Shown here one piece after another: positions 50,881 through 62,888 of a stretch of DNA of 64,000 bases. The stretch is taken from assembly GCA_025677815.1 (NCBI GenBank), contig JAIXMP010000039.1, positions 124,001 to 188,000 of the forward strand, written 5' to 3'. Within the stretch, counting starts at the first letter, position 1. Each line of letters opens with the position of its first letter. Both the position numbers and the translations under genes were made by a program. A model generated the notes under the pieces. The model was not told the DNA's origin, did no database searches, and saw only the letters and a program-made list of their open reading frames with translations. Source of the DNA: Phascolomyces articulosus (lineage: Eukaryota; Mucoromycota; Mucoromycetes; Mucorales; Lichtheimiaceae).

Positions 50881-52271
50881 ATCTTTTTTGGATATACCCC
50901 ACTTTAACATATTTGTGATGTGCAACGGTCAAGCGGATTATTACAGATGGAGATTCAATGGTAGACCAACTTTTGATAAGATGATATCGCTGAGGCATAA
51001 GGGTATGTTTTATATTAGGACTTGAGTTTACATATTGAGTGAATTGTTTTATTATACAGTGATTCTATTGTTTGTATATATTATGATCATTATTATTTGT
51101 CTACAACATGCTTATTTGTACAAATTATATTGCCTTAGCCTAAACGAAGAACAAAATTTTCCTGCCAGGCAATCACACTCTCTACAGCAGATATGGTGTA
51201 GTTTTACCGGGTAGAAATATTCACAGAGAAAAATAAAATGGGGTATCACATTTTCATATCATTGTATATGTATAATTTGTAATTACACAAACAGTTAGTG
51301 ATTAATGGCTTATCATTTATCATAATTATGAAAACATAGAAACACTAAAAATCATTCGTTTTTTGAAAGCATATTTATGTCTACTTCCTTTTCTTGTTTC
51401 TGATAGCTCATTAGTTATGTTACTTGAGAGACAGCTGTGATATGTTACGATCAGCATGCTATAATTTCAATATTTCGATAATTATAAGCAAAAACACAGA
51501 TACATGTCACAAGCAAATGTTATCCAAAAAAAAGAGGAAGATGAAAAGGATTCTGATATACAAAAGTGCTTCCATGCAAATTTATAGCTATCCGTGACGG
51601 ATGCAATAGGAAATATTTTATAAAAACCGATACATATCTAAAAAACGATAAAACTTATTATGGCATATGCTAAGGCCCTTATGATAACCTTCTTCCTAAC
51701 ACTTCCTTTCAACAAAGATCTATCAATCAAAGAATGGGTATTTTTGGGAAAAAAAAAAAAAAAAAAAACTAATAGTTTATATATACCTAATGATATACTA
51801 TGTACTTACCAGATCTATATGTTATTTTACTACACCTAGTATTATACTTTTGTCATTTTATTTGTTACATACTCATTCAACCTTTTCTTATACAATCAAA
51901 CTACTCTTAACCGGTTGTTGCCAGTATCTTATTTTGTATACTCAATTTAATTACCTTTTTATTAACAACTCCTATATCTAATATTACTCATTCTTTTGTG
52001 TCTTTTTTTTTTTTTTGAGGAAAAGCAATTCTTATTTTTTATTTTCAAATATGCTCATAAAACTTTTTCATCATAATTGTTTTATTTTGGAAAGAAACAT
52101 ATTATATACCTAATTATTAAAATACTTTAGCGAACTTATTAAACAGATATTAATGGAAAGCAAGTATATATATACTATAAACAAAGAAATATAAGATATA
52201 TAATAGGTATTTTATAGATAAAGATATAAATTAATAATATCAATAATATAAGTATTATTATAGTTAATTCC
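50881..52271. other. AT-rich intergenic region
   Basis: About 1.4 kb of very AT-rich sequence, with a TA microsatellite near 50710-50738 inside the possible IMP2 intron just before it, an 18-nt A run near 51750 and a T run near 52003. No gene recognised. Confidence 0.4.
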
Positions 52272-52760
52272 TTATATTTTGATACCTAGTAGATAGAAAA
52301 ATATAAAGATAAAATAATAAAATGAATATATTTCTCTAAAAGAAGGTATGGTGTGTCGTATTCTGACACTATACTCTATAATAAATACCGATATTACACA
52401 AAAGGCACAGCCTGAGCACATATACAAATAAGGAAACTTAAATAATCCTTGTGTAAAAAAGGAAATTAGTATAATCGCATAACGATATACTGCCTTCATA
52501 TAACTCTCTAAATATAAAACATCAAAGAAGATGTCAAAGATAAAAGGCGCAGCCTTAGACCTATCCTTATAACTACTCTCATAAACGATAATAATTATCA
52601 TATCCCAAAGGTCCCGATTCATCCATCCAGAATATAGAATAGTATAAAATAAGTAACTAAGCCCACATCTTTCACAGAATAGAAAAAGTATAAATAAGCC
52701 ATTGTAAACGTAATTATAGAAAAGTAATTTAACTTTTATTGTAAAAATCTTTCTCTTCAT
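52272..52760 (-). CDS. Orphan ORF, 162 aa, hydrophobic, function unknown
   Basis: A single uninterrupted frame of 162 codons in strongly AT-rich DNA, where stops are frequent by chance. The protein is rich in Phe, Tyr and Ile with several possible membrane stretches ('YNYVYNGLFILFLF', 'FYYFIFIFFYLLGIKI') but also charged turns ('YESSYKDRSKAAPFIFDIFF', 'YSVRIRHTIPSFREIY') and a CSGC motif. I recognise no family. It lies directly beside the inverted-repeat cluster at 52840-54026 and could be part of a mobile element or a young orphan. The other strand is not open over this stretch, so it is not the shadow of another gene. Confidence 0.25.
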   Translation of the reverse strand: MKRKIFTIKVKLLFYNYVYNGLFILFLFCERCGLSYLFYTILYSGWMNRDLWDMIIIIVYESSYKDRSKAAPFIFDIFFDVLYLESYMKAVYRYAIILISFFTQGLFKFPYLYMCSGCAFCVISVFIIEYSVRIRHTIPSFREIYSFYYFIFIFFYLLGIKI

Positions 52761-52839
52761 TAAAAAACCTATAACAAAATCTCAAAGGATTTACATCATC
52801 CGTTTTTATCTTTTATTCTAATCTAAAATTAACCAAATT

Positions 52840-54026
52840 CCACACATAGTATTATACCATCCTCTCTCATATATTATTAATTATACTGGATCATGCAATC
52901 CTTCTAATGATATCACTGTTGTATCAGAGAGAAATCAATCAAAAAATAAAAGGAGATGAGATAAGTCAATGAGACCCGAAAATCCTGAACTGAAGTTTAT
53001 TAAGATAAAAAATAATCTCTCTATTTATAAGAAAGTGCTCATCATGGATGGACTATTACAACTTGCACATTATGGTGTAATATTAGAATATGGATTGCAT
53101 CTGTTGTATCAGAGAGAAATCAATTAATAAAAAGAATAAAAGGAGACGAGATAAGTCAATGAGACCCGAAAATAATGAACTGAAGTTTATTAAGATAAAA
53201 AATAATCTCTCTATTTATAAGAAAGTGCTCATCATGGATGGACTATCACAACTTGCACATTATGGTGTAATATTAGAATATAGATTGCATCATTTGGATT
53301 GCGTGTTATGAGGACAGTATATTTAAGTAGACCATGAATGATATCGTTAGAAGGATTGCGTGATCCAGCATAATTAACAATATGTGAAAGAGGATGGTGC
53401 AATACTGTGTGTAACATAAGTAATTATCCAAATAGAATCACCGCACAAGTGAGATATAGGGTGAATGACAGTAATAATAATAATAATAATGAAGAATTAT
53501 TATTTATTGTGAAGCCATTGTATGTTGGATACAACAGCATCATTTGGATTGCATGTTATGAGGACAGTATATTTAAGTAGACTATGAATGATATCGTTAG
53601 AAGGATTGCATGATCCAGCATAATTAACAATATGTGAAAGAGGATGGTGTAATACTGTGTGTAACATAAGTAATTATCCAAATAGAATCACCGCACAAGT
53701 GAGATATAGGGTAAATGACAGTAATAATAATAATAATAATGAAGAATTATTATTTATTATGAAGCCATTGTATGTTAGATACAACAATCACTTATAGTCT
53801 ACTTTAAATATATTATCCTTATAATATGCAATCTAAATGATACAATCTATATTCTAATATTATACCCTAATATATAAGTTGTGATAGTCTATCCATAATG
53901 AGCACTTTCTTATAAATAGAGTGATTATTTTTTATCTTAATAAACTTCAGTTTATTATTTTCAGGTCTTATTGCCTTATCTTATATCCTTTTATTCTTTT
54001 TATTGATTGATTTCTCTCTAATACAA
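52840..54026. repeat. Foldback cluster of direct and inverted repeats
   Basis: Two unit types alternate. Unit A (about 185 bases, starting TTGTATCAGAGAGAAATCAA) occurs in tandem at 52919 and 53104. Unit B (about 250 bases, starting CATTTGGATTGC) occurs in tandem at 53291 and 53541, the two copies nearly identical. From about 53790 to 54026 the end of A2 and the start of B1 return in inverted orientation, ending CTCTCTAATACAA, the complement of the A start. A shorter inverted piece of B lies at about 52843-52915. Thus an inverted repeat of about 240 bases encloses direct repeats, as in foldback or MITE-like DNA transposons. No transposase is seen inside. Confidence 0.65.
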
Positions 54027-54174
54027 TATTTACATATTTATAAATAATAACTAGTAAAATATTATTCTATAATAAAATATAATATAATACTAGAAAAAAG
54101 GGTAGCTTAAAGGACCCTTAAATTCCCCTTATCTTTATAGTAATTATAAAATAATTATAATAATGATTTAAAAA

Positions 54175-54470
54175 ATTAATAACTTTATATAGAATTATTC
54201 TTTCATAATGTAGTATACCTCATTAAATAGCCTGAATTTTTCTTTATCAGATAGTATATAATATACTTAATATCTATTAATAATATCTACTATAAATTAT
54301 TTTAAAAAAGCAGTAAATTAAAATTAATTTTTTAATTATTAAATATTATTAAAATTAATAACATTTTATATTCCTAATTATATAACTTATACTTTATTTC
54401 ATTTGATAGCCCTTATTTTTCTCTACAGATTGATATAAGTTTCATTGAATGTTTATTAGTATAATTCAGA
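54175..54470. repeat. Diverged tandem duplication, period about 180
   Basis: Two neighbouring stretches starting ATTAATAAC (about 54175 and 54354) share the order 'cctcattaaatagcctg' / 'tttcatttgatagccct', TTTTTCT, and TATAAT-rich ends. The similarity is weak and judged by eye. Confidence 0.3.
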
Positions 54471-54554
54471 GTTATAATGAATAAATATAAAAAAAAATTA
54501 GAAAAACATTCAGAGAGTAAAGAAATATTTCCATAATCTTGGATAGATATCGGG

Positions 54555-54637
54555 GGTAACATGGCCGAGTTGGTCTAAGGCGCCAGACTCAAGTTCTGGT
54601 CTCGCAAGAGGCGTGAGTTCGAATCTCACTGTTACCA
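54555..54637 (+). tRNA. tRNA-Leu (anticodon CAA)
   Basis: Complete class II tRNA. Acceptor stem GGTAACA pairs with TGTTACC, followed by discriminator A. The D arm is GGCCGAGTTGGTCTAAGGC. The anticodon arm CCAGA-CTCAAGT-TCTGG places CAA at the anticodon positions, and the variable arm CTCGCAAGAG is long as in leucine tRNAs. The T arm GTGAG-TTCGAAT-CTCAC is intact. There is no intron. A short T run near 54677 can terminate Pol III. Confidence 0.95.
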
Positions 54638-55659
54638 ATCATTTAATATGAGTAAATATTTTTGACTTTTTTGATTTTTTTTTTTTGTACGTACGGTGGT
54701 GCTACGCTGTTACTAGGCAGCAGGAAGGTGTGTCATATCATTTTTTATTATCATATGAGGAAAAGGTGGTGATTATCAAGAAGAAGAGGAAGAAGGAAAG
54801 AAAAATATTGGGCTAGTAAAAGAAGGTTGTTATCCCGATAACCGGACATGTTATTCACCTAAGCTTGGTATTTGGATTTGATGGAAATAACGACGCAAAA
54901 AATAAGAACATGGTATGATTTGGATAACAATTATGAAAGAATTTAAATATTATCTTATTTTGTTATTATGTAAAGTTAAATATAATATCAGTTGATAAAT
55001 AATTATCTATTAATATTAGTACTTTTTTTTATTTAATTTTATCTATCAATTACTACAACTTATTATAACACGACAAAACACCGTTTCGATTTGTTCTTAT
55101 TAATTATTATTAATTAATAATAATTCATTCGCTGAGAAAAAAAGACAGAGTTACTTATTTAAAAAAGTCGATCTTGTATATTATAGGGTATTAAATAACT
55201 CATCAAGCATCAATGAATAATTATTTTTATGTAAGAAATTCAATCTTGCTTTACTATCCCTTTCCTTCTCACATTTTTGCAAGTCCATATGTATTTTTTT
55301 CACAGAGCAACTCTTTTTATACCATCAGTACAACACAAGAGCATTTTAACCGGGTTTGGATAATAAAAAAGAAAAAGTGAAAGTTTGCTCAGATTTTTTT
55401 TTTTGATTGTGAAAAAGTGATGTAAAATAAAGAAAAAGCACCAATAATAGTGTAGTACTAGCGGTTGTTATGATATATCTAGAAAAACAAAGATGATACT
55501 TATTCTCACCAGTATAATAGACATGACGAATTACAGAATAAACAAATTAATTGGATTAATTGGTAATTTATTTTTCAGGTCAATGGGGTCTTTATTCTAC
55601 AATAATGGTTAGTGGAACATCTTACGATGGAATATCTATGACCAACACTAAAGATTGAA
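54638..55659. other. AT-rich intergenic region after tRNA-Leu
   Basis: About 1 kb with short inverted A/T stretches (near 55095-55125) and no coding frame of note. Confidence 0.4.
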
Positions 55660-55940
55660 TGAGGTGCTTGTTTAATATTGGCCGATATTGGTAAATATTG
55701 AGTAAGCATCGACCGATATTCACGTATTATCCATCTCTATCTTCTAATATCCACTAATATTATCCAATATCGACTATCATCAATCAATATCGACCAATAT
55801 CCACCATCACAAAGCAATATTGACAAACATCAGCCCATATCTACTAATATCTATCAATATCCACCGATATTGAATAACATAATATTAGTATCGGTCGGTA
55901 TCGAATAAATATCGCTCAATGTCACACCAATATTGACAAT
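55660..55940. repeat. Array of degenerate AATATCGACC-like words
   Basis: Within about 280 bases the words CCGATATT, CCAATATC, ACCAATATC, CCACTAATATC and GGTCGGTATCG recur about twenty times on both strands at 8-15 base intervals. It is not a perfect tandem repeat. It may be an old satellite, a cluster of binding sites or mobile-element termini. Confidence 0.5.
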
Positions 55941-56504
55941 TATAAAAAAACACAGGCTTCTTTTTTTCATATCATGGTCTTTATCATATACTCTTTTTTT
56001 ACTTTTCTTTTGAACTCTATCTAGTATTTATATTCGATTAAACCTAAAAAATCAGTACGTCATCCACAGTAGCACTGATATTACAACAAAAGTTTTTTCT
56101 TCAACTCAATTCGTAATTCATAGGCGTTATCCTTTCGAAAAGGAACAAAGGATAAATACTAATCCAAGTAGAAATTCAACCACTTTTACTATTCCTCGAA
56201 ATTTTTCTATCATGATTCATATTGATTTACCTTGTCATGCCCTATCATTGATTTTTGAGTTTGTTCAAAAGTTTGGATATCGTATCTATATAGAAATGCT
56301 GTTTCTCCTTGTGTTTTCATATATATCATTAAAAACAAGTGGTGTATAAAATGCATTATCTGTGAGAGTCACGGATTGCTTCCTGAAAAAAGAAATCTGC
56401 ATAGTGTTTCACCCACATACTTTTTTAATGCAGCTCTTTCTTTTTTTTTTTTTTTTTTTTTTTCACACGACAACAAATCCGCCATTCAAAAAAAAAAGAA
56501 CTCA
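55941..56504. other. Upstream region of the 56.5-kb gene
   Basis: About 560 bases with a 22-nt T run near 56441. Probably the promoter of the gene starting at 56505. No other feature seen. Confidence 0.4.
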
Positions 56505-57630
56505 ATGTCTCAAGTAACGCATCCTCATTCCGCCATTTATCTATACAATTTCCTTTGTTCTGTTCGTTCTACGTTTTCCACCGCAGACGAATACCAACAA
56601 GAATTTGAAACCTTGCTATTGTCACCACGTTACACACCTGAATTATTTGAATCTGTCATGACCCAGTTGGCTCATGTCATGACAGCGCAACAACAAGAAC
56701 AACAACTACAAGGTCGTAGTCGTTTATCGTTATGGCCAGAATTGCAAAAAATCATGCAATCAGCGAAACAAGATCCACAGTATGATTCCCTTTTAATGCG
56801 AATGACAGAAAGTTTTTTCTTTATCCGTCATGTGGAATCAGTGTTGGATCAAGATTATCAGTTGGAAGGATTTATACGTAGTTTATTATTGGATAGTCCA
56901 GATGCCAATCATGCTCAAGTCATGTCTTCGATTGCTGCCTTTTTACAAACATTGGATCGTGTTACACGTATGGGAGTGGAGTCAGTATTGAATCAACAAC
57001 GACAATCCTCTGAACAAGGTATGTTAGCACTTGATGTATATTAATCATGTTGTAGTATTATGGCGTGTGTCTGTGTGTGTAAATGAGAAAAAAAAAGGAG
57101 AACAAGTAAAAGAAAAATGAGCCTTCGTTCCATTATAATTATAATAAATGATTAATAAAAGTTTTTTTTTTTAAAAAAAAAACTATTAGGTTCACCGGAT
57201 ACATTATTGCTTCAGATTCGACGGATTCTTGATGATGATGCATTATTTAGGGAATTCAATGCCATTGTAGAAACGGGTACGGTAGCAGGTATTGAATGGA
57301 AAGAAATTTTATTCAAGTTATATCAACTAGTTCAATCAAGAAGACCCGAAGTATGGGATTCAATTAGTTCTCTTCTGGATCAGGCACAATCAGCACATGG
57401 TAAAAAAAAACCAATCAAAATTTATTTGTTTGTTCCATTACCCAACCATCTATTATTACTGGTACTAATGATAACGTGTCATACTATTATTATTGATAGA
57501 TACGACACAATATAATTCTTATGAAGAATATGTTCAAAAGAACTTTTTGGATGATGGAGGGCAACAATATTTGGACAGTGAAGTGGATCGTGCACGTGTT
57601 GAAAGTATGTTGGGTAGTTTGTCAATGTAA
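56505..57630 (+). CDS. Helical protein of unknown function
   Basis: Three exons (56505-57018, 57190-57399, 57500-57630) encode 284 residues. The start at 56505 (MSQVTHPHSAIYLYNFL) follows a long T/A run; the in-frame ATG at 56376 would add homopolymer-coded residues and is unlikely. The sequence is mostly amphipathic helix with Gln- and Leu-rich segments ('YQQEFETLLLSPRYTPELFE', 'LSLWPELQKIMQSAKQDPQY', 'LEGFIRSLLLDSPDANHAQV', 'LFREFNAIVETGTVAGIEWK') and ends 'RARVESMLGSLSM'. There is no signal peptide, membrane helix or catalytic motif that I recognise. Clean splicing and conserved-looking helices make it a real gene. The end of exon 3 could be a short binding motif; that is a guess. Confidence 0.75.
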
Positions 57631-57717
57631 TAATAATAAAACACTTTTTTTATTTATTTATGAAATGTTTGTTTATATGGTATGATTCTGTTTTACTTGT
57701 GATAAAGAGGGTGGGTT

Positions 57718-57752
<35 letters not shown>

Positions 57753-58006
57753 TGCAATACAGCCAATGTATAGCATGATAAAAAGTAGTGTAACAAGAGA
57801 GTGTACATGTTATATTTATAATACGTGGGAACAAAGATTGGGGAGTGATTTTTTGTTGATAAAAGCTAAATATATGCAAATTTGGTAATATAATAATGGA
57901 TAATAATAAAATTACAACATTCATAGTTGTCAGGTCATTGGATAATGTAATGTAATGTAGTTAATTCATATGTGAGTATATAAAGAGTAGAGATAATGAC
58001 TTTTCT
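57631..58006. other. Convergent intergenic region
   Basis: About 375 bases with a TA microsatellite at 57719-57747. No gene seen. Confidence 0.5.
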
Positions 58007-59128
58007 TTACAAATGAACGAAAAGGGCATCATTTTCATTTGGTAATAGATAAACAATACCATAACTTGCACCAGCTGCAAGTGCACCAATCAATAAAGTT
58101 TGAATAGCACCTTTGAAAGCACCTTTAGGATTAACCAATCGGCTCTTACAATAACCAAAGATCAATAGGGTCAATGAGGTGACTGCAACCGAAACATAAA
58201 GTGCCAAAGTGGAATCCTCCATGAAGACATAAGGTAGCAATGGGATGAGACCTCCGATAAAATAAGAAAGACCAATGGTTAATGCCGAGATCTATATATA
58301 TATAAATTAGGATAGGATGAGTATCTTCATACTGATGGCTTATAAAAAAACAAAATCCGTGATAATTTCTGTCCTACCCAACTTCTTCTTGGATCTGGCA
58401 TTTCAAGGTTCAACTCAAATTTCATCATAAAATCAACAAATTTTTCTGGATCACTTTTCAGTTGATCGATTAAAGGTTGAAGTGCTTGACGATCCAAACC
58501 ATAAGGTTCTAAAATTTCGACAATTTCATCTTCTTCATCTTGTGGACATTCTTCTACTTCACGTTCTTCACGCATACGTTCAGTTTTATAATGTTCCATT
58601 TCTGATCGTGCTGCTAAATAACCACCTAACCCCATCGAAATTGCACCACTAACATACTCTTAAGGTTAGTAAACGGCATCCATTCATCCATCTATTTCGT
58701 TAATCCACATCGTTCTTTTTTTTTCTTCACCTGACAAGTTCTATAACAGAAAAAGAGTTTTTTTTTATATAAGTCATCATCATTACATCATGCAACACAA
58801 AGATAGGTCTATCTTTATAACTTACCAGCAGCACCACCATAGACGACAATTTTACTATTTCCGAGAGATGATAAACCTGCGGCTAAAGCAAATGGTACCG
58901 TCAATCCATCTAATCAATAATAAAAAAAAAGTTTTTCGAGTATGAGTAACCTTGATATTGGTTGACAACAAGTGAAAAGAAATTGAAAGGATGGTAATTA
59001 AATATTACCCGACAAGCCAATAATAGCATCACGAACGACTTCAGCCGATTCAAAATGTTTTTCTTGATGACCTACAGGTTGATATTCTTGGGATGGATGA
59101 CGACGAAGTCTTTCAAAAAATGAAGCCA
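58007..59128 (-). CDS. VIT1/CCC1-family iron/manganese transporter
   Basis: Transporter that moves Fe2+ or Mn2+ into the vacuole. Four exons (59008-59128, 58826-58909, 58378-58658, 58007-58291) give 256 residues. Order: MASFFERLRRHPSQEY, 'HFESAEVVRDAIIGLSG', TM1 'DGLTVPFALAAGLSSLG', TM2 'GGAAEYVSGAISMGLGGYL', then a cytosolic metal-binding stretch with many Glu ('AARSEMEHYKTER', 'EVEECPQDEEDEI') and 'KFVDFMMKFELNLEMPDP', then TM3-5 'SALTIGLSYFIGGLIPLLPY', 'SVAVTSLTLLIFGYCKSRLV' and 'GAIQTLLIGALAAGASYGIV'. The Glu/Met spacing (KFVDFMMKFELNLE) is typical of VIT1, which uses a three-helix metal-binding domain. Family is certain; Fe versus Mn preference is not. Confidence 0.93.
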
Positions 59129-59528
59129 TAGTTTAATGTCTTTTTTAACAAATAAGTTGAAGTTGTTTTTTTTCGTAAAGCCAAAAAAAAAAAGGGAAAA
59201 AAAAAAAGAGAAAAAAGGAAAAAAAAAAGTATGCACGTTATGATTTTCAACAAACGCTCGGTGTAACTTTAAAGCTGTCGCTTGACAAAAAAAAATGCCG
59301 AAGGTGCCCGCCTTCACTTTTTGACTCTTTGTGGCTACGGAATTTACGGAACATGAGATTATTTTTTCCTTTTATACGCCTTTCAAATTGGATAATAAAC
59401 TTTATATGCAGTTGCAGAGGATGAGATGATGATGATGATGATGCTGATTTATTAATAATAATAATAATAAAAGGCTATATGGGATAATATAATACAACAC
59501 TGGTTTTTTTTTTATGTATATAGGTTTA
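59129..59528. other. Intergenic region
   Basis: About 400 bases: promoter of the VIT1-like gene and 3' flank of the LRR gene. It contains several A runs near 59185-59230 and a short ATG repeat near 59428. No gene seen. Confidence 0.45.
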
Positions 59529-61998
59529 TTAATCTTCTTCGCCTATTTCTCTTGTTCGTTTTTCTTGTTGTCCTTGTCGTTTTAATTTCGTCAATACCAA
59601 AAATCCAGATCGATGGTTATTATTATTCACTTTTTTATTTTGTGATTTCCATATTGATAACAATTTATTGGATGTTGACGCAATACTATCGGATTCAGTT
59701 GTATATTGTTGTTGTTGTTGCTGTTGATGTAATGTGGAAGAAGATGTTGATGGGGATGAAGATGAAGAAGAGGATGGTTCTGTAATGGAGTATTGTTGTT
59801 CTACAACACTTGTATCAGTAGTGGCAGATGATGATGCTTCATTATTTAATAAAAAAGGTCGATTCCACCGATGCTTATTACCGTGAGTATTATTATTTCG
59901 TTTTTTATAACGTGATGACGACGTTAGCATGAAAGCATGATGGTTGTTATTGGCAGATGTATTACTGTTACTACTACTATTACTACTCGTTGTAGCGTTG
60001 TTATTGCCTATAAGAGTAGTCGCGTTATTATTCATAGGCAAACACATGATAGGATTGATAGTGGGTTTTGGTAAAGGTTGTTCAGAAAACATGTGTAAAA
60101 TCCGGTCATCTTCATCCATCCAATGTGCCGTACATAACCGATGTTCCAAAGGCACCATCATATCCGCTTTTTCCACCCATTGACCGCGTGTTACAAATGT
60201 ATCAAAATAAGGACCATGACAAGAAGAACATGATTTTGCCGATTGAAGATAGTGAATGAGATGAGGAGGTAACTCTTCTGTGGAATACATGGATTGGCGT
60301 TGTTTTTGTTTTTTAAATGATCGTCGTCTTTGTTGTTGATGCTGTTGTACATAATATTGATGTTGTTTATCTCGTACAATTATACGCGCACATGTTTCCA
60401 ATAAACTAGGTGGCCCATTGGGTTGTCGTAATGAATACGTATGTGTTTGTTGTGTTTTTAATGGGCATTCCTCCAACACAAGTCGTCGCAAATAAGGTAA
60501 TTGAGCTAATTCAGCCGGTAAGACTTGAATAGGGTTATTGGATAGATCCAAAGAAGCCAAATGAGTCAAATTGGCAACATGATAGGATACATGAGTGATT
60601 CGGTTGTAAGAAGCATCCAAGGTATGTAATTTTTTGGATATCATCCCAAGACATGGTGTTATATCTTGAATACGATTATTGGAAAGATCCAATTCTGCCA
60701 ATTCTGATAATCGACACATGGTATCGGGTATGGATATTAATTGGTTATGGGATAAACGTAAAAATTCCAAATTTTCCAAATAGCCTATGGCATCAGGTAA
60801 ATGATCCAGTTGATTGTGGGATCTAAATAAAAACATGATAATAGAGAATAATACTTGAATAAGTTAAAAAAAGAAGAAGAATGGATGAGCCTAGTATAAC
60901 CCCCTTTTGTGTTTCCACATTTTGCCACCCAAAAAGAAATGCATGCAATCTCAAATATAAATTATAATTTTTTTTTTTGCACGTCGCTCACCCCCCTTCC
61001 TTTTCATTTATACTCCTCTCCCCTTACATATAAATTCACTAAACGACTATCATAAGTTAACTGCCCCAAATGCAGTAGTATAATAGTAATTTAGTAAAAA
61101 AAAGCAAGGATATAGTAGTAGAATGGTGAAATAGAATAATAATAAGCCCATTTCTCTTTTAATTTATGTCATCATACACACACATCATTATATAAGATAT
61201 ATATATAATGCATAGTATCATCATAACATACCCCATTAAGTATAAAAAAGATATTCTTACTTACAAATCCAATTTTCGTATCATAGTTAACCGAGCAATA
61301 TTACAGCTGAGATCAATAAGCCTTCGGGCCGAAAGATTGATTTCCTGCATTGATTTATCCATACTACCCGTATAAGCATCCAAAAAGGTGAATTGGATCG
61401 TGTTGACATTATTTGTTGTGTTTGTATTTGTTCCAGTTGTTGTTATTGATGATACTGTATTTGCCGTCGTCATCCATTTTTTCGTCATTGTTTTCGTTAT
61501 AATCTCCCTTTCCGTTTGATCATCCTCATCCACATTATTATTATTATTATTTAATAATGACGAGGAGGCTGAGGGTGCTACTACTAAGGCTGGGGATTGG
61601 GTATTATTCTTATAATAGGTGGTATCAATATAGTCGAGCTCTTTTTTTAATAACAACTGATGTTGTTGATATTGATGGACTTCTTCATCATAGCCAGAGT
61701 CCACTCGACCTAAACGAACAGAAGAAATTGTATGGGTAGGTGATGCTGGTGGGGAAGGTAATGTAAGTTGTTGTTGAGGTTGGGAATCAGCTAATGCATA
61801 GAGATGGGGCTGGGTAAGAACAAGATCGTTTCTTTTTTGGTTGTTATTGTTGGTAATAGTTGTCGTGTTCGTTATATTGGTTGAGGAAGAAGAAGAAGAA
61901 GAAGAAGAAGAAGAAGAAGAAGAAGAAGAAGAAGAAGAAGAAGAAACAACGTAGCCAAAAGTAAGTGTCCCTTGATTTTTACTAGTTGTTTGTCCCAT
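59529..61998 (-). CDS. Leucine-rich-repeat protein, probably N-myristoylated
   Basis: Two exons (61265-61998 and 59529-60822) give 675 residues. The N-terminus MGQTTSKNQ fits the N-myristoylation pattern (Gly2, Ser6), suggesting membrane attachment. A run of more than 20 Ser codons (61885-61944, a TTC/GAA microsatellite) and Asn/Thr-rich linkers follow. From about residue 225 come LRRs: 'INLSARRLIDLSCNIARL', 'LEFLRLSHNQLISIPDTMCR', 'LAELDLSNNRIQDITPCLGM', 'LHTLDASYNRITHVSYHVAN' and 'LASLDLSNNPIQVLPAELAQ', similar to SHOC2-type repeats. A cysteine-containing module follows, 'SCSSCHGPYFDTFVTRGQW' and 'PLEHRLCTAHWMDEDDRI', which I recall from fungal LRR proteins and which could bind zinc. The tail is low-complexity. 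It may be a signalling scaffold; the partner is unknown. Confidence 0.82.
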
Positions 61999-62857
61999 AT
62001 CGTCTGAGATATATATCTAGTAGTTGTAGTAGTAAGTAGTAGGTAGTAGTTTGGGGTATATATATATTATGGCTATGATATTATTGTTTTATAAAGGAGG
62101 TTCCCTATTTTCACACCCTCAAAACACGAAGAAATAGACCAAAATATAAAGAGTTGTTATAAGGTGTGTGTGTGTGTGTAAAAGAAGAAGAGAAAAGAGA
62201 AAGAAGCACAATTTTTTTTTTCACTTGCTTCCCAAAAAAAAAATCTGAACAAAAAAAAAAAAACACAAATATAAAAATGGTCAAATGCTATTTTTTTTTT
62301 AAAAATTATAAAAAATAACCGCCTCTTTTTTTTTTGTTATTATTATGCTTCTCATGCTGTGCTGTGCTGTGCGTTATGTATGATTTGTTGATGATGATAA
62401 AATGTTATTATTAACCTTTTTATTATTATTAATAATTATCCATCAAGGAGAAGAATTATTCATATTATTGTCTTTTTTTTTTAATTGCCACATTATATTA
62501 TTATTATACACATAGCATTCATTCATTCCACCGTAATTCAATCCATCCAAAAAGATACTCTCCTTCCCCTTAACAAAGGAGAAGAGAAAGGTAGTTATAT
62601 ATATCTATATATATTTATACATAAACGTACAGGGCTCTAGTAGATACGTAGTAATAAAAAAAAAGTATGCTGCTGTCCGCTGCATGCAGTGAAACGTTAA
62701 TATGCACCCAAAATGGATCAGCAAAATTCGGAAAAGAAGTATTGATGATTTCGTTGATCTATTATAATAATATTCTATAATTTTGTTACGATATCAATAA
62801 GGCGTTTTATTAGCCTATATTATTATTTAATATCATTATTATTTAATCATGTTTATT

Positions 62858-62888
<31 letters not shown>

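Noticed and set aside
60068..60259. Small plus-strand ORFs within 59552-60259
   Set aside because: Antisense to the second exon of the LRR gene; low-complexity repeats keep several frames open.
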